A stretch of DNA of 43,188 nt. It comes from GCA-2715645 sp042095375 (GTDB lineage Bacteria > Bacteroidota > Bacteroidia > Cytophagales > MED-G16). Made by a program: the position numbers and the translations under genes. Of this stretch, positions 21,062 through 28,985 are shown piece by piece; the first letter of the stretch is position 1; each line of letters opens with the position of its first letter. The notes under the pieces were generated by a model. The model saw only the letters and a program-made list of their open reading frames with translations, did no database searches and was not told where the DNA came from. The DNA lies in the NCBI GenBank assembly GCA_042095375.1, contig JBELBJ010000008.1, positions 1-43,188 of the forward strand, read 5' to 3'.

Positions 21062-21628
21062 TTATTCTATTTCAAGTAATATTTCATTTTTTCGACCCCA
21101 AAATTTATAGGGAGGATCATATCCTAAATATATTGGATTATCACTAAATTTTAAATTATTTTGTATTAGAATATTTTTTAATTTTTGATAATAATTTTCA
21201 TTTTTATAATCATTATTATAACCTCCATAACCTATAGCAGCATACTTTTTTTGTTTAGATTTATATATATTAATTCTAGGATCATTTGGTTTAGATAAAT
21301 CATTCAATTTATATTTAGAAGGCATAACAAACTTCATGGTCATCGCATCTTTTCCTTCAGTATTATTTTTTTGCATATGAACAGGAGCAGTCATTGCTAT
21401 TTTTTGACTTTCACTGTTTCCACCAAAAATATAATTAGCAAGAATTCTAAAAAGAGAATTTTGTTTGGCATTATTCTCTTCTAATGTCACGGAAGCATAT
21501 ATAGAAGGTAAGTATTCTCTAATCTCAATTTCATTTATTTTTTTTGTAATAATATATTTTTGATTTTCAGTTTGAGCCATAGAGGTAAAAGGTAAAAAAT
21601 AAATTAGTATCAATAGTAAAAACTTCAT
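21062..21628 (-). CDS. SOUL-family heme-binding-like protein
   Basis: A 188-residue exported protein with signal peptide MKFLLLILIYFLPFTSMAQ. The SOUL/HBP barrel is seen in EIREYLPSIYASVT, the NYIFGGNSESQKIAMTAPVHM segment (the IAMTAPV motif is diagnostic), MKFVMPSKY and the closing YLGYDPPYKFWGRKNEILLEI. Family members bind heme or tetrapyrroles; heme binding here is inference. It is coupled to the S1/P1 nuclease by a 4-nt overlap and is the last gene of that operon. Confidence 0.88.
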   Translation of the reverse strand: MKFLLLILIYFLPFTSMAQTENQKYIITKKINEIEIREYLPSIYASVTLEENNAKQNSLFRILANYIFGGNSESQKIAMTAPVHMQKNNTEGKDAMTMKFVMPSKYKLNDLSKPNDPRINIYKSKQKKYAAIGYGGYNNDYKNENYYQKLKNILIQNNLKFSDNPIYLGYDPPYKFWGRKNEILLEIE

Positions 21629-22389
21629 AAAATTACTTCATTTAAAAGATCAGCAAGTCTTATTCCAGCTTTATAAAGTTGTTTCTCAACTGTATGAAAA
21701 TTCTTATATAAATATTCATATCCAATGTAATCATCTTTTTTAACCTCACTGTATATTTTTTTTACTTCATTTTGAGATTCTTTAGCCCAATCTTTAGGAT
21801 TTAAAGTAGTATTTAAAAATTTTAATTTTTCTAGATTTTCTGCAAATTCTGTATAACTCATTTGATGATCATTTATCATATCAGTATCCCAAAGCCTATG
21901 AAGGTTTGTTGATTTACCAAAAAATTTAAGTTTAATATCATTACCTCCCCTATCTTCAAATCGACCAACATGAAATGGTTGATGAATATCCCCTACTAAA
22001 TGAACTAAGAATTTTAGATAAAAAGCTTTTGAAGATAATGAAGAATTTTCATTTTTTAACACTTCTATACATTCATTAATTGCCATTACAACATCACCTT
22101 TTGGGTTTTTTTCAACATCACCATAATTTTTATCTAATGGAATATTAACATAATGCCAAGAATTATATTTTTTAAATTCAGGGTCTGATTTGATTTCATC
22201 TGCCCATGTGCTTACGGAAGGTAAAGATTCCCCATCTAAAATAATATTTATTTTTTTGATCGTTTTTTCAGTTAAATTTCTATTAGCTATTTCAGCAACA
22301 ATTCTATGACCAGTTTTGCCCCAAATACCATAAGCAGCATTTGATATATGTAGAGCTAGGCAAAGTAAAAAAAATAATTTTATTTTCAT
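21625..22389 (-). CDS. S1/P1-type zinc nuclease
   Basis: Secreted nuclease of 254 residues. After a signal peptide (about 1-20) the mature N-terminus carries WGKTGH (Trp23, His28), and Trp at or next to the mature N-terminus is the expected zinc ligand. Other ligands follow in STWADEIK, SWHYVN, HLVGDIHQPFHVG and LHRLWD. S1/P1 enzymes cleave single-stranded DNA or RNA and remove 3' phosphates, probably for nucleotide and phosphate scavenging outside the cell. Coupled to SOUL downstream; a lipoprotein gene lies 16 nt upstream. Confidence 0.9.
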   Translation of the reverse strand: MKIKLFFLLCLALHISNAAYGIWGKTGHRIVAEIANRNLTEKTIKKINIILDGESLPSVSTWADEIKSDPEFKKYNSWHYVNIPLDKNYGDVEKNPKGDVVMAINECIEVLKNENSSLSSKAFYLKFLVHLVGDIHQPFHVGRFEDRGGNDIKLKFFGKSTNLHRLWDTDMINDHQMSYTEFAENLEKLKFLNTTLNPKDWAKESQNEVKKIYSEVKKDDYIGYEYLYKNFHTVEKQLYKAGIRLADLLNEVIL

Positions 22390-22405
22390 TTATTAAATAA
22401 TTATA

Positions 22406-22876
22406 TTATTCTATTGGAGAAATACTTTCATTAACAGTATCAGAAAAATAAAACTTAAATTTTAATTCACCATTTTCTTTTATTAAATAAGCACTTTCTA
22501 GCCATTCAAATTCCATTTTAACCTTTCCATTAGGGTTTTGTACGATAAATTCACCTTTATTGTTTAAAGTAACATGAGCAGAGTTGTAATCTGTATTTAT
22601 ATCAAAATTTGTTAGTACCCAATTATCCTCTAATATGTTAAAAGTAGATACAAACTCTAGGAATTCTTGCATTGTATACTTTTTTTGATTTTCAAAAATA
22701 TAGTAATCATCTGTAATTAAATCGTAAAGCTTCTCTTTATCTGAATTCTTTACTGATAAAGTTTCAAAAAACTCATATACTTTATCTTCAACTTCCTGAT
22801 TAGATATTTTTTTTTGAATATCCCCGCATCTTATTAAAAAAAGGGATGTAAATAGTACTATTATTAGTTTTTTCAT
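22406..22876 (-). CDS. NTF2-like lipoprotein
   Basis: A 156-residue lipoprotein with leader MKKLIIVLFTSLFLIRC (Cys17). The mature part has the helix-rich start (VEDKVYEFFETLSVKNSDKEKLYDLI) and later strand pattern of a SnoaL/DUF4440-like NTF2 fold. It is the fourth such lipoprotein between 15.4 and 22.9 kb, but is not obviously paralogous to the DWSG pair. It heads the operon with the S1/P1 nuclease and SOUL genes. Function unknown. Confidence 0.65.
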   Translation of the reverse strand: MKKLIIVLFTSLFLIRCGDIQKKISNQEVEDKVYEFFETLSVKNSDKEKLYDLITDDYYIFENQKKYTMQEFLEFVSTFNILEDNWVLTNFDINTDYNSAHVTLNNKGEFIVQNPNGKVKMEFEWLESAYLIKENGELKFKFYFSDTVNESISPIE

Positions 22877-22925
22877 TATATAATTTTATTAAGTTAAATA
22901 CTTAAAATTCAAAAGAAATAATTAA

Positions 22926-22956
22926 TTTGAATTATAATCTTGTATAATTATATTAA
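22926..22956 (+). promoter_or_regulatory. Promoter of the DUF2892 gene
   Basis: TTTG at 22926-22929, 19 nt spacer, TATATTAA at 22949-22956 (two mismatches to TAnnTTTG). ATG 14 nt below. Confidence 0.35.
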
Positions 22957-22970
22957 AAAATTTATTAATT

Positions 22971-23198
22971 ATGACTTCACAAAGAGAAATTATTAAAATT
23001 AGAGTTCACGATGGAATTGTTGGATTATTATATCTAGGTTCTATATCTCTTGCACAACAATTTAATTTAGACTGGATTTATGTTGCAGTAGGTGTTGCCT
23101 TGTTACAAATCGCAAGTCCATTAACAAAATTTTGTCCTGTATATACTATATTAAATAGATTAATGCCCGATACAAAACCAATTCAAAATGGAAAATGA
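22971..23198 (+). CDS. DUF2892 (YgaP-like) inner-membrane protein
   Basis: A 75-residue membrane protein with two helices (about 14-30, 34-50) and the DUF2892 end SPLTKFCPVYTILNRL. The Cys in KFCP is the conserved family Cys. The domain is often found attached to or beside rhodanese proteins and may pass sulfur or persulfide across the membrane, though here it stands alone. The next tiny membrane protein follows after 39 nt. Confidence 0.8.
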   Translation: MTSQREIIKIRVHDGIVGLLYLGSISLAQQFNLDWIYVAVGVALLQIASPLTKFCPVYTILNRLMPDTKPIQNGK

Positions 23199-23237
23199 CT
23201 TATACCCTTTATCAAGAATGTAATTTTGTTTTTTTAA

Positions 23238-23411
23238 ATGTTATCAGTAATTGGTGTTTTTCTTATTTTTTTTAGTATTTATATAATATCTATTATATCA
23301 AAAGATAGCTCAGCGAGAGGACATAGTATTCTTACTCAGATTATTACATTTCTAATTATATTGATTTCAATATTAATTTTTTATTACATAATTATTTTTT
23401 TAGCAGAATAG
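23238..23411 (+). CDS. 57-residue two-helix membrane protein
   Basis: A 57-codon ORF with two strongly hydrophobic helices (about 2-20 and 32-54) joined by a polar SKDSSARGHS loop. An exact TAATTTTG -7 box lies at 23221-23228, 9 nt above the ATG. The composition is Ile/Phe-rich and the frame is uninterrupted in a gap between two assigned genes. No family recognised. Confidence 0.5.
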   Translation: MLSVIGVFLIFFSIYIISIISKDSSARGHSILTQIITFLIILISILIFYYIIIFLAE

Positions 23412-23456
23412 TTTGTTAATTTTAGAATATAATGTTTACTAATTAAAACTATCAAA

Positions 23457-24137
23457 ATGAAAAATATATTAATTTATTTGTTTTCATTTTTATTCATAAT
23501 AAGCTGTAATAATGTGAATAATAATGAAAAAAGTGCAGCTGATGCTATGTCAAACGATATGGTTATGACAAATTTACCTGAACCTGATGCTCCACACACT
23601 TCAGTTGAGTGGCAAGTTTGGGCATATTCTACTGCAGCTCCTGCTTACATAGCAGAAGAAGCTACAGTATATGATGGACCACCTGACATGGGAGGAAAAC
23701 TATTAAGACAAGGAACTAATGGATGGACTTGTTTACCAGCAAATCCAAGAGGTATGTCCGATACTAAAAATGGATGGAAAGATGCTCATGAAGCCATGGC
23801 ATTATGTGGAGATGCAGAAGTATTTAAATGGATTGGAGCTTATTTTGCTGATGAAATACCAGTAATGGATAAAGATGGATATGCATGGATGTTACATGGT
23901 GATATGGGTGAAGATAATACAATGCCTAAGGTTTTGAATGAGGAAGATGCAGCGACAGGTCATTGGATTGAATCTGGACCACATTTAATGAGAATGCCTA
24001 AAGATCCAGCAACATTAGATAATATGACGACAGATTTTAATTCTGGAGCACCATATGTTATGTTTGCTGGTACACCTTACGCTCATGTTATGTATCCCGT
24101 TGATGGATATTATGACTATCAAGCTCAAAAGAAATAA
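23457..24137 (+). CDS. Acidic lipoprotein of an uncharacterised marine family
   Basis: A 226-residue lipoprotein, lipobox IISC (Cys17). The mature chain is acidic, Met/Ala/Pro/Trp-rich and base-wise less AT-rich than its neighbours, suggesting high expression or a different history. Visible blocks: STAAPAYIAEEATVYD, LLRQGTNGWTCLPANPRG, EAMALCGDAEVFKWIGAYF, GPHLMRMPKDPATLD and a final PYVMFAGTPYAHVMYPV. Two Cys (in GWTC and MALC) may bond. I have seen similar blocks in unannotated marine proteins, but no function is known. Monocistronic, closed by a strong terminator. Confidence 0.7.
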   Translation: MKNILIYLFSFLFIISCNNVNNNEKSAADAMSNDMVMTNLPEPDAPHTSVEWQVWAYSTAAPAYIAEEATVYDGPPDMGGKLLRQGTNGWTCLPANPRGMSDTKNGWKDAHEAMALCGDAEVFKWIGAYFADEIPVMDKDGYAWMLHGDMGEDNTMPKVLNEEDAATGHWIESGPHLMRMPKDPATLDNMTTDFNSGAPYVMFAGTPYAHVMYPVDGYYDYQAQKK

Positions 24138-24157
24138 TTTTTATAATTGTTTTACTA

Positions 24158-24190
24158 AAAGGGGTGAATAGTTATTCATCCCTTTTTTTT
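24158..24190 (+). terminator. Strong intrinsic terminator
   Basis: AAAGGGGTGAAT at 24158-24169, loop AGTT, ATTCATCCCTTT at 24174-24185, a 12-bp stem with one G-U pair on the plus strand, then T to 24191. The best Rho-independent terminator in the window. The wobble becomes a mismatch on the minus strand, so it is oriented plus. Confidence 0.8.
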
Positions 24191-24238
24191 TAAAACATTC
24201 TTTTTTTAATTTCGTTACTGAAAATAAACAATTAAAGT

Positions 24239-24709
24239 ATGCATAAAATTAAATATCATATAACTACAACGATTATTTTTCTTATTTTTATTAGCTGCAA
24301 CGTTCAAAAAAACAGTTTATCCAATTCATTTACTCGCGGCGATACAATATATACTGTTAAAACAAAAAATCAATTATCGATGGATAAAGATTCTCAAAAA
24401 GAAACTTTCTCTAATTGTTTATTATGTAGAGTGAGAAATTTACCTGGAATTGATATTGGTTCATCTGGTTCTTTTGGTTCTTATAATGAAGATAGTGCTG
24501 AAATATATATCAAAGGGACGCAAAGTGTAAAGTATCAGATGGAAGTTACTTTTTATTTAGATGGTAATAGAATTGGAGCTTATAGTCAACTTTCAGGATT
24601 AGTTAATCCAGCAAATATTAAAAGCATGAGACTTTTGAAAGGGTCCCAAGCTGCTACAATATATGGTGAAGAAGGAACATGGGGTGTTATATTAATCAAA
24701 ACAAAATAA
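24239..24709 (+). CDS. Lipoprotein with a stand-alone TonB-receptor plug-like domain
   Basis: A 156-residue lipoprotein, lipobox FISC (Cys20). The mature part reads as a plug domain without a barrel: SNCLLCRVRNLPGIDI, IYIKGTQSV, a VTFYLDGNRIG strand, IKSMRLLKGSQAATIYGEEGTWGVILIKTK at the end. This matches the SusC/TonB plug pattern (SL..LLR.VPG, A.IYG..G..GVI.I.TK). Short plug-only proteins exist in Bacteroidetes; their role is unclear. It is 9 nt upstream of the DUF411 gene, probably cotranscribed. Confidence 0.7.
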   Translation: MHKIKYHITTTIIFLIFISCNVQKNSLSNSFTRGDTIYTVKTKNQLSMDKDSQKETFSNCLLCRVRNLPGIDIGSSGSFGSYNEDSAEIYIKGTQSVKYQMEVTFYLDGNRIGAYSQLSGLVNPANIKSMRLLKGSQAATIYGEEGTWGVILIKTK

Positions 24710-24718
24710 TTATTTTAG

Positions 24719-25150
24719 ATGTATAGACTTATTTTCACTCTGTTATTATTGTCATTTAATCTATTTTCTAATAATAAGCTTGTCGTATATATGTCTCCTA
24801 CTTGTGGATGTTGCACATATTGGGTTAAACATATGGAGGAAAACGGATTTTCCGTTGAAACAGTAAAGCTAAATAATGTCGATTCAATTAAAATGATTAA
24901 TAAAATATCCCCTCAAATTTCATCTTGTCACACTGGTATAATTAATGGATATTTTGTTGAAGGTCACGTTCCTGCAAAAGATGTTAGAAAAATGCTTTCA
25001 TTAAGACCAAAAATAAGAGGTTTAGCTGTTCCTGGAATGCCTGCTGGGTCTAATGTTCCTGGAATGGAAGTAAAAGATTCTCCAGCTAAATATGAAGTCT
25101 TATCCATAGAATATAATGGCATTAATAAAATCTGGTCTAAATACCAGTAA
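24719..25150 (+). CDS. DUF411 thioredoxin-like protein
   Basis: A 143-residue exported protein with a signal peptide (about 1-18). It matches DUF411: YMSPTCGCCTYWVKHM with Cys29, Cys31 and Cys32, SSCHTGIINGYFVEGHVPA in the middle, and GLAVPGMPAGSPGM-like loop (GLAVPGMPAGSNVPGME). Members bind copper or other metals and often sit near copper-resistance genes, though none is visible here. Likely periplasmic. It follows the plug-domain lipoprotein closely and lies 39 nt above hflX. Confidence 0.85.
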   Translation: MYRLIFTLLLLSFNLFSNNKLVVYMSPTCGCCTYWVKHMEENGFSVETVKLNNVDSIKMINKISPQISSCHTGIINGYFVEGHVPAKDVRKMLSLRPKIRGLAVPGMPAGSNVPGMEVKDSPAKYEVLSIEYNGINKIWSKYQ

Positions 25151-25189
25151 AAATTTACTCTTTAGTCTAAATTTTCCTATTAAATAAAT

Positions 25190-26353
25190 ATGGAAAACAA
25201 TCTCGAAAAAACTATAATAGTTGGGATAATTAATAAGGATCAGAATAAAATAAAATCAAATGAATTTTTAGATGAACTTGAGTTCTTAGCACTTACAGCA
25301 GGGAGCATAGTTAAAGAAAGATTTTTTCAAAAAATTGATAGTCCTAATCCAAAAACATTAATTGGGAAAGGAAAAATTAATGAAATACATTCATTCATCA
25401 AATCAAACTTTATTGAAACAATAATTTTTGATGATGAATTATCTCCTGCTCAAGAAAATAATATCAGTAAAATTTTAAAAATTAAAGTTCTAGATAGAAC
25501 TAATCTAATTCTTGATATTTTTGCTCAAAGAGCTAAATCAAGCTATGCAAAAACCCAAGTTGAACTTGCTCAGTGTCAATATTTATTACCAAGACTTAGA
25601 GGAATGTGGACCCATCTTGAAAGACAAAAAGGAGGAATTGGAATGAGAGGTCCAGGAGAAACAGAAATTGAGACAGATAGAAGAATTGTTAGGGATAAAA
25701 TTTCATTGTTAAAAGAAAAGATTAAAAAAATAGATAAACAAATGTCAAATCAGAGAGGAAATAGAGGAAAATTAGTAAGAGCAGCCTTAATTGGTTATAC
25801 TAATGTTGGAAAATCCACAATTATGAACACTATTTCAAAATCTAATGTTTTTGCAGAAAATAAATTATTTGCAACAGTAGATACAACAATAAGGAAAGTT
25901 GTAGTTAATAACCTGCCATTTTTATTAGGAGATACTGTAGGTTTTATTAGAAAACTACCTACTCAACTTATCGAATCTTTTAAAAGTACTTTAGATGAAG
26001 TAAGGGAAGCAGACTTACTCCTTCATGTGATTGATATATCTCATAATAATTTTAAAGATCATATGGAGTCTGTTAATAAAACGCTAAAAGAAATTAATGT
26101 AATTAATAAACCAACAATATTGATATTTAACAAGATAGATCGTTTAATCCCTAAAAGTAAAATTTATGATTCAGAAAAACATATAAAAAAAATGAAAAAA
26201 ACATGGATATCTAAAATTGAAAATATAACGATTTTCATTTCTGCAAAGAATAAATTGAATCTCGATGAATTTAAAAATGTTATCTATAATGAAATAAAAA
26301 AAATTCATATAAAAAGATTTCCATATAACGATTTTCTTTATCCAAATATCTAG
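25190..26353 (+). CDS. hflX: GTPase HflX
   Basis: Ribosome-associated GTPase of 387 residues, a little shorter than many homologues. N-terminal domain with the KTLIGKGK and GGIGMRGPGETE motifs (148-159), then G1 GYTNVGKST (202-210), G2 Thr in ATVDTT (229-233), G3 DTVG (248-251) and G4 NKID later in the domain. HflX splits 70S ribosomes stalled under heat or antibiotic stress. The gene sits in a plus-strand run from 24239 to 27818 with short gaps, so it is probably part of that unit. Confidence 0.95.
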   Translation: MENNLEKTIIVGIINKDQNKIKSNEFLDELEFLALTAGSIVKERFFQKIDSPNPKTLIGKGKINEIHSFIKSNFIETIIFDDELSPAQENNISKILKIKVLDRTNLILDIFAQRAKSSYAKTQVELAQCQYLLPRLRGMWTHLERQKGGIGMRGPGETEIETDRRIVRDKISLLKEKIKKIDKQMSNQRGNRGKLVRAALIGYTNVGKSTIMNTISKSNVFAENKLFATVDTTIRKVVVNNLPFLLGDTVGFIRKLPTQLIESFKSTLDEVREADLLLHVIDISHNNFKDHMESVNKTLKEINVINKPTILIFNKIDRLIPKSKIYDSEKHIKKMKKTWISKIENITIFISAKNKLNLDEFKNVIYNEIKKIHIKRFPYNDFLYPNI

Positions 26354-26385
26354 ATTAAAAAAATTTATATAAATTGAAATAGGTA

Positions 26386-27354
26386 ATGAAAAAGATCTAT
26401 TTAATATTTTTACTTAATTTTTTTGCTTATTTCCTTCACTCTCAAAAAATAACTGAAAAAATAACTTTCAAAAGTGCAAATCCATTTTCTTTTTATGACG
26501 TTATCACTAACCTTAAAAATCAAGAAGAGCAAGAAGTAAAGGGTATTTTAACTATACCTGTAAATGAAACTGATCCTTTAAAAAAATACCCCTTGGTTAT
26601 TGGAGTTGCTGGTAGCCTGGGATGGAAAGACCATCATTATGAATATTTAAAAATGTATCAAAATATGGGTATTGCAACATTTGAATTGAATAGCTTTAAA
26701 AGTAGAAATATTACAACAACTGTAGGCTCTCAAACAGAAGTAACAACTGCAGCAATGGTTCTCGATGCATATAGAGCATTAGAAGTTCTTTCTAATCATC
26801 CAAATATAGATAAAAACAATGTTTCAATTACTGGTTGGAGTTTAGGAGGCGGAGTAACTCTTTTTTCTGCTTGGCTACCATTAAAAAATGCTATAACCAA
26901 AAATTTATCTTTTGCATCTCACCTAGCATTTTATCCAGCTTGTTTTATTAATCCTGAAGATAAAAGTTTTTCAAAATCTCCGATACATATATTAATTGGT
27001 GAACTAGATAATTGGACACCATCCCAACCATGTATTGATCTTGTAAACATATTAAAAAGAGAAACAAATATAGATATTACTATTTACAAAGACTCTCATC
27101 ATGGTTTTGATAGAGATTCACCTGTAGTTGTTAATGAGAATGCTTATAATTTTACAAAATGTAAATTTAAATTAACTAAACATGGCCAAATATTAATGAA
27201 TTATATCAATATACCAATGTCAAATCCATTTCTTCAAAAATTAGGCTTAGTTTTTTGTGTGTCTCGAGGTGTTAATATAGGTGGCAACCCCTCTTCTAGA
27301 AAATTATCATTTAAATTTGCTAAAGATTTTATGAAGAAAACCATATTAAAATAA
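26386..27354 (+). CDS. Secreted dienelactone-hydrolase-like alpha/beta hydrolase
   Basis: A 322-residue exported alpha/beta hydrolase. Signal peptide about 1-19 (ends HSQ). The nucleophile elbow is GWSLGGG with Ser152, a late Asp is likely in GELDNWTP, and the His is in HHGFD (DLH-type ending). Such proteins hydrolyse esters or lactones; the substrate is unknown. It lies 32 nt after hflX, and its TAA overlaps the next ATG (TAATG), so the MORN lipoprotein downstream is coupled. Confidence 0.82.
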   Translation: MKKIYLIFLLNFFAYFLHSQKITEKITFKSANPFSFYDVITNLKNQEEQEVKGILTIPVNETDPLKKYPLVIGVAGSLGWKDHHYEYLKMYQNMGIATFELNSFKSRNITTTVGSQTEVTTAAMVLDAYRALEVLSNHPNIDKNNVSITGWSLGGGVTLFSAWLPLKNAITKNLSFASHLAFYPACFINPEDKSFSKSPIHILIGELDNWTPSQPCIDLVNILKRETNIDITIYKDSHHGFDRDSPVVVNENAYNFTKCKFKLTKHGQILMNYINIPMSNPFLQKLGLVFCVSRGVNIGGNPSSRKLSFKFAKDFMKKTILK

Positions 27355-27818
27355 TGAGATTAAATAATTTATTTTTTTTATTTTTTTTATTTTCTTGCTC
27401 TGAAAAAGTAAAAAAAGATCTAATTAGAGTTGAAGATGATCAATTAATTACAAAAGATGAAGTTGTTTACTTTAATAATGAATTATTTACTGGAATCTCA
27501 TTTAAAATTTGGAATAATGGAAAAATGCAGTCTGAAAGATCTTTTAAAGATGGGTTATCTAATGGTTTTTCTAGAGGATGGTATGATAATGGACAAATGA
27601 TGTATGAAGGAACTAATAAAAATGGAAAAGAACATGGGTTATGGAATCATTGGTATATAGATGGAAAAAGAAATATGGAAGCTAATTTTGTAAATGGTAT
27701 TTTAGATGGACAATTTAAAAGATGGTTTGACAATGGTTATTTAGCTTATGAAAGAACTTACTCTAATGGAGAATTAATTGATGAAAAAATACCACCACAT
27801 TCAAAAAAAACCGAGTAA
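27354..27818 (+). CDS. MORN-repeat lipoprotein
   Basis: A 154-residue lipoprotein with leader MRLNNLFFLFFLFSC (Cys15). It carries about four MORN_2-type repeats between residues 40 and 145 (KIWNNGKMQSERSFKDG, GWYDNGQMMYEGTNKNG, HWYIDGKRNMEANFVNG, RWFDNGYLAYERTYSNG). Such repeats serve as binding scaffolds and are common in Bacteroidetes lipoproteins. No enzymatic part. Translationally coupled to the hydrolase by TAATG. Confidence 0.85.
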   Translation: MRLNNLFFLFFLFSCSEKVKKDLIRVEDDQLITKDEVVYFNNELFTGISFKIWNNGKMQSERSFKDGLSNGFSRGWYDNGQMMYEGTNKNGKEHGLWNHWYIDGKRNMEANFVNGILDGQFKRWFDNGYLAYERTYSNGELIDEKIPPHSKKTE

Positions 27819-27887
27819 AATATTAACTCATCATATATAATAATCGTTAAATTGTAAAAATTGTTTTTTAATTAAATTTTATATAAG

Positions 27888-28037
27888 ATGAATAGAGATA
27901 AACTATTTTTCATTTCTTTGATTGGATTTATGATCTTTATTTTAGTTGAGATTAACTATATTAGAAAAACTCAAGATATGATACTCAGATCTAATACTAA
28001 AATGCTTGAAATGATGATTATTGATTTGGATAAATAA
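27888..28037 (+). CDS. 49-residue membrane protein with helical tail
   Basis: A 49-codon ORF with one membrane helix (about 6-22) and a charged, Met-rich amphipathic tail (RKTQDMILRSNTKMLEMMI), so probably a membrane-anchored coiled-coil peptide like the one at 2706. It starts 69 nt after the MORN gene. No clear promoter or family. Its 3' end is 41 nt from the minus-strand membrane protein below. Confidence 0.45.
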   Translation: MNRDKLFFISLIGFMIFILVEINYIRKTQDMILRSNTKMLEMMIIDLDK

Positions 28038-28078
28038 TTTGAAATCTTAATAATGGGTATTTAAAATATTATTAGATT

Positions 28079-28288
28079 TTAAAAAAACTCTGTAATTATT
28101 AGATTAAGAATAAAATATATTATTATTACTGATTTAAGAACTTTGACTATTATAACATTTGGATGCAGAAACTTTTTTTTATCATTTTTAACTTCAATAA
28201 TAAATTTATCCTTAAGACTTTCTTTAACTGCAAAATATACTAGTATGAAAACTATTAAAGGACGAACGATATAATCAACATATTCCAT
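28079..28288 (-). CDS. 69-residue two-helix membrane protein
   Basis: A minus-strand ORF of 69 codons with two hydrophobic helices (about 6-22 and 47-66) separated by a basic loop (KFIIEVKNDKKKFLHP). The topology follows the positive-inside rule. No family recognised. It is isolated between plus-strand small genes. A CATATTTG box upstream (28313-28306) is one base from the -7 consensus. Confidence 0.45.
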   Translation of the reverse strand: MEYVDYIVRPLIVFILVYFAVKESLKDKFIIEVKNDKKKFLHPNVIIVKVLKSVIIIYFILNLIITEFF

Positions 28289-28353
28289 ATAACTTATTAA
28301 AAAAACAAATATGAAAAATAATATTTACTTTTTGAATCAATAATCAAATAAAT

Positions 28354-28431
28354 ATGGAGTTAAATGCATTACATATTATAGGTTTTGGTCTAATAGCAAT
28401 TTTTTTGTACTTACAATTAAAAAAATTATAA
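28354..28431 (+). CDS. Possible 25-residue membrane miniprotein
   Basis: ATG at 28354 opens 25 codons: MELNALHIIGFGLI followed by AIFLYLQLKKL, one hydrophobic helix with a short basic end. The next small ORF starts 3 nt after the stop, so the two would be coupled. Support is composition and spacing only. Confidence 0.35.
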   Translation: MELNALHIIGFGLIAIFLYLQLKKL

Positions 28432-28434
28432 ATA

Positions 28435-28563
28435 GTGGAAGAGTTCACAAATGAGGAATCATTTTCAAATTATATTTTTTGGTTAAAAATATCAATGGGA
28501 TTTGGAGCAATTCTTCTAACTTTCTTATTTTATTGGTTAATAGAAAAACTTAAAATCAAATGA
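28435..28563 (+). CDS. 42-residue single-span membrane protein (GTG start)
   Basis: A 42-codon ORF from GTG at 28435, 3 nt after the 25-residue ORF. An acidic N-terminus (VEEFTNEESF) precedes one helix (about 13-36) and a basic tail. Its TGA overlaps the ATG of the lipoprotein gene downstream (ATGA at 28560-28563), the usual coupling signature, which is the main argument that it is real. Confidence 0.45.
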   Translation: MEEFTNEESFSNYIFWLKISMGFGAILLTFLFYWLIEKLKIK

Positions 28564-28976
28564 AAAAATTAATACTATTTCTTTTTTTTATTAGTTGCTC
28601 TCAGCTTAAAAATGAAAGTAAATATTTTAATCAAGAAGAAAAAAATGATGATTTAAACAAGAATTCTAATAATATAAATATAAAACTAAATTCACCTAAT
28701 ACTGAAAAAGATAATAATAAAGTAAAAGAATTTTCAGAAATCGATTTCTCACATTTTCTCTCTAAAAATTATATAAAGTCATTGTTAAAAGATGGTGATT
28801 CAATTAAAATACTCGACACAAGATATAAAGAACAATCTAATTCAAAAATTAGAGTAACCACTGAATATGAAGTCATAAGAAATTTGAGAAAAAAGACTAT
28901 AAGAATGAGATTAATAGCTGATTTTGATAGAGAAAAAAATATGTTGATTCAAGTTATTTTTCATAATCAAATTTAA
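28560..28976 (+). CDS. Lipoprotein of unknown function
   Basis: A 138-residue lipoprotein with leader MKKLILFLFFISC (Cys13). An Asn/Lys/Glu-rich disordered linker (about 17-57) precedes a small folded part with YEVIRNLRKKTIRMRLIADFDREKNMLIQVIF, two likely beta strands. No family recognised. Coupled to the 42-residue membrane ORF by ATGA; converges on gnd with 9 nt between the stops and no terminator in between. Confidence 0.6.
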   Translation: MKKLILFLFFISCSQLKNESKYFNQEEKNDDLNKNSNNINIKLNSPNTEKDNNKVKEFSEIDFSHFLSKNYIKSLLKDGDSIKILDTRYKEQSNSKIRVTTEYEVIRNLRKKTIRMRLIADFDREKNMLIQVIFHNQI

Positions 28977-28985
28977 TAAGTATTG

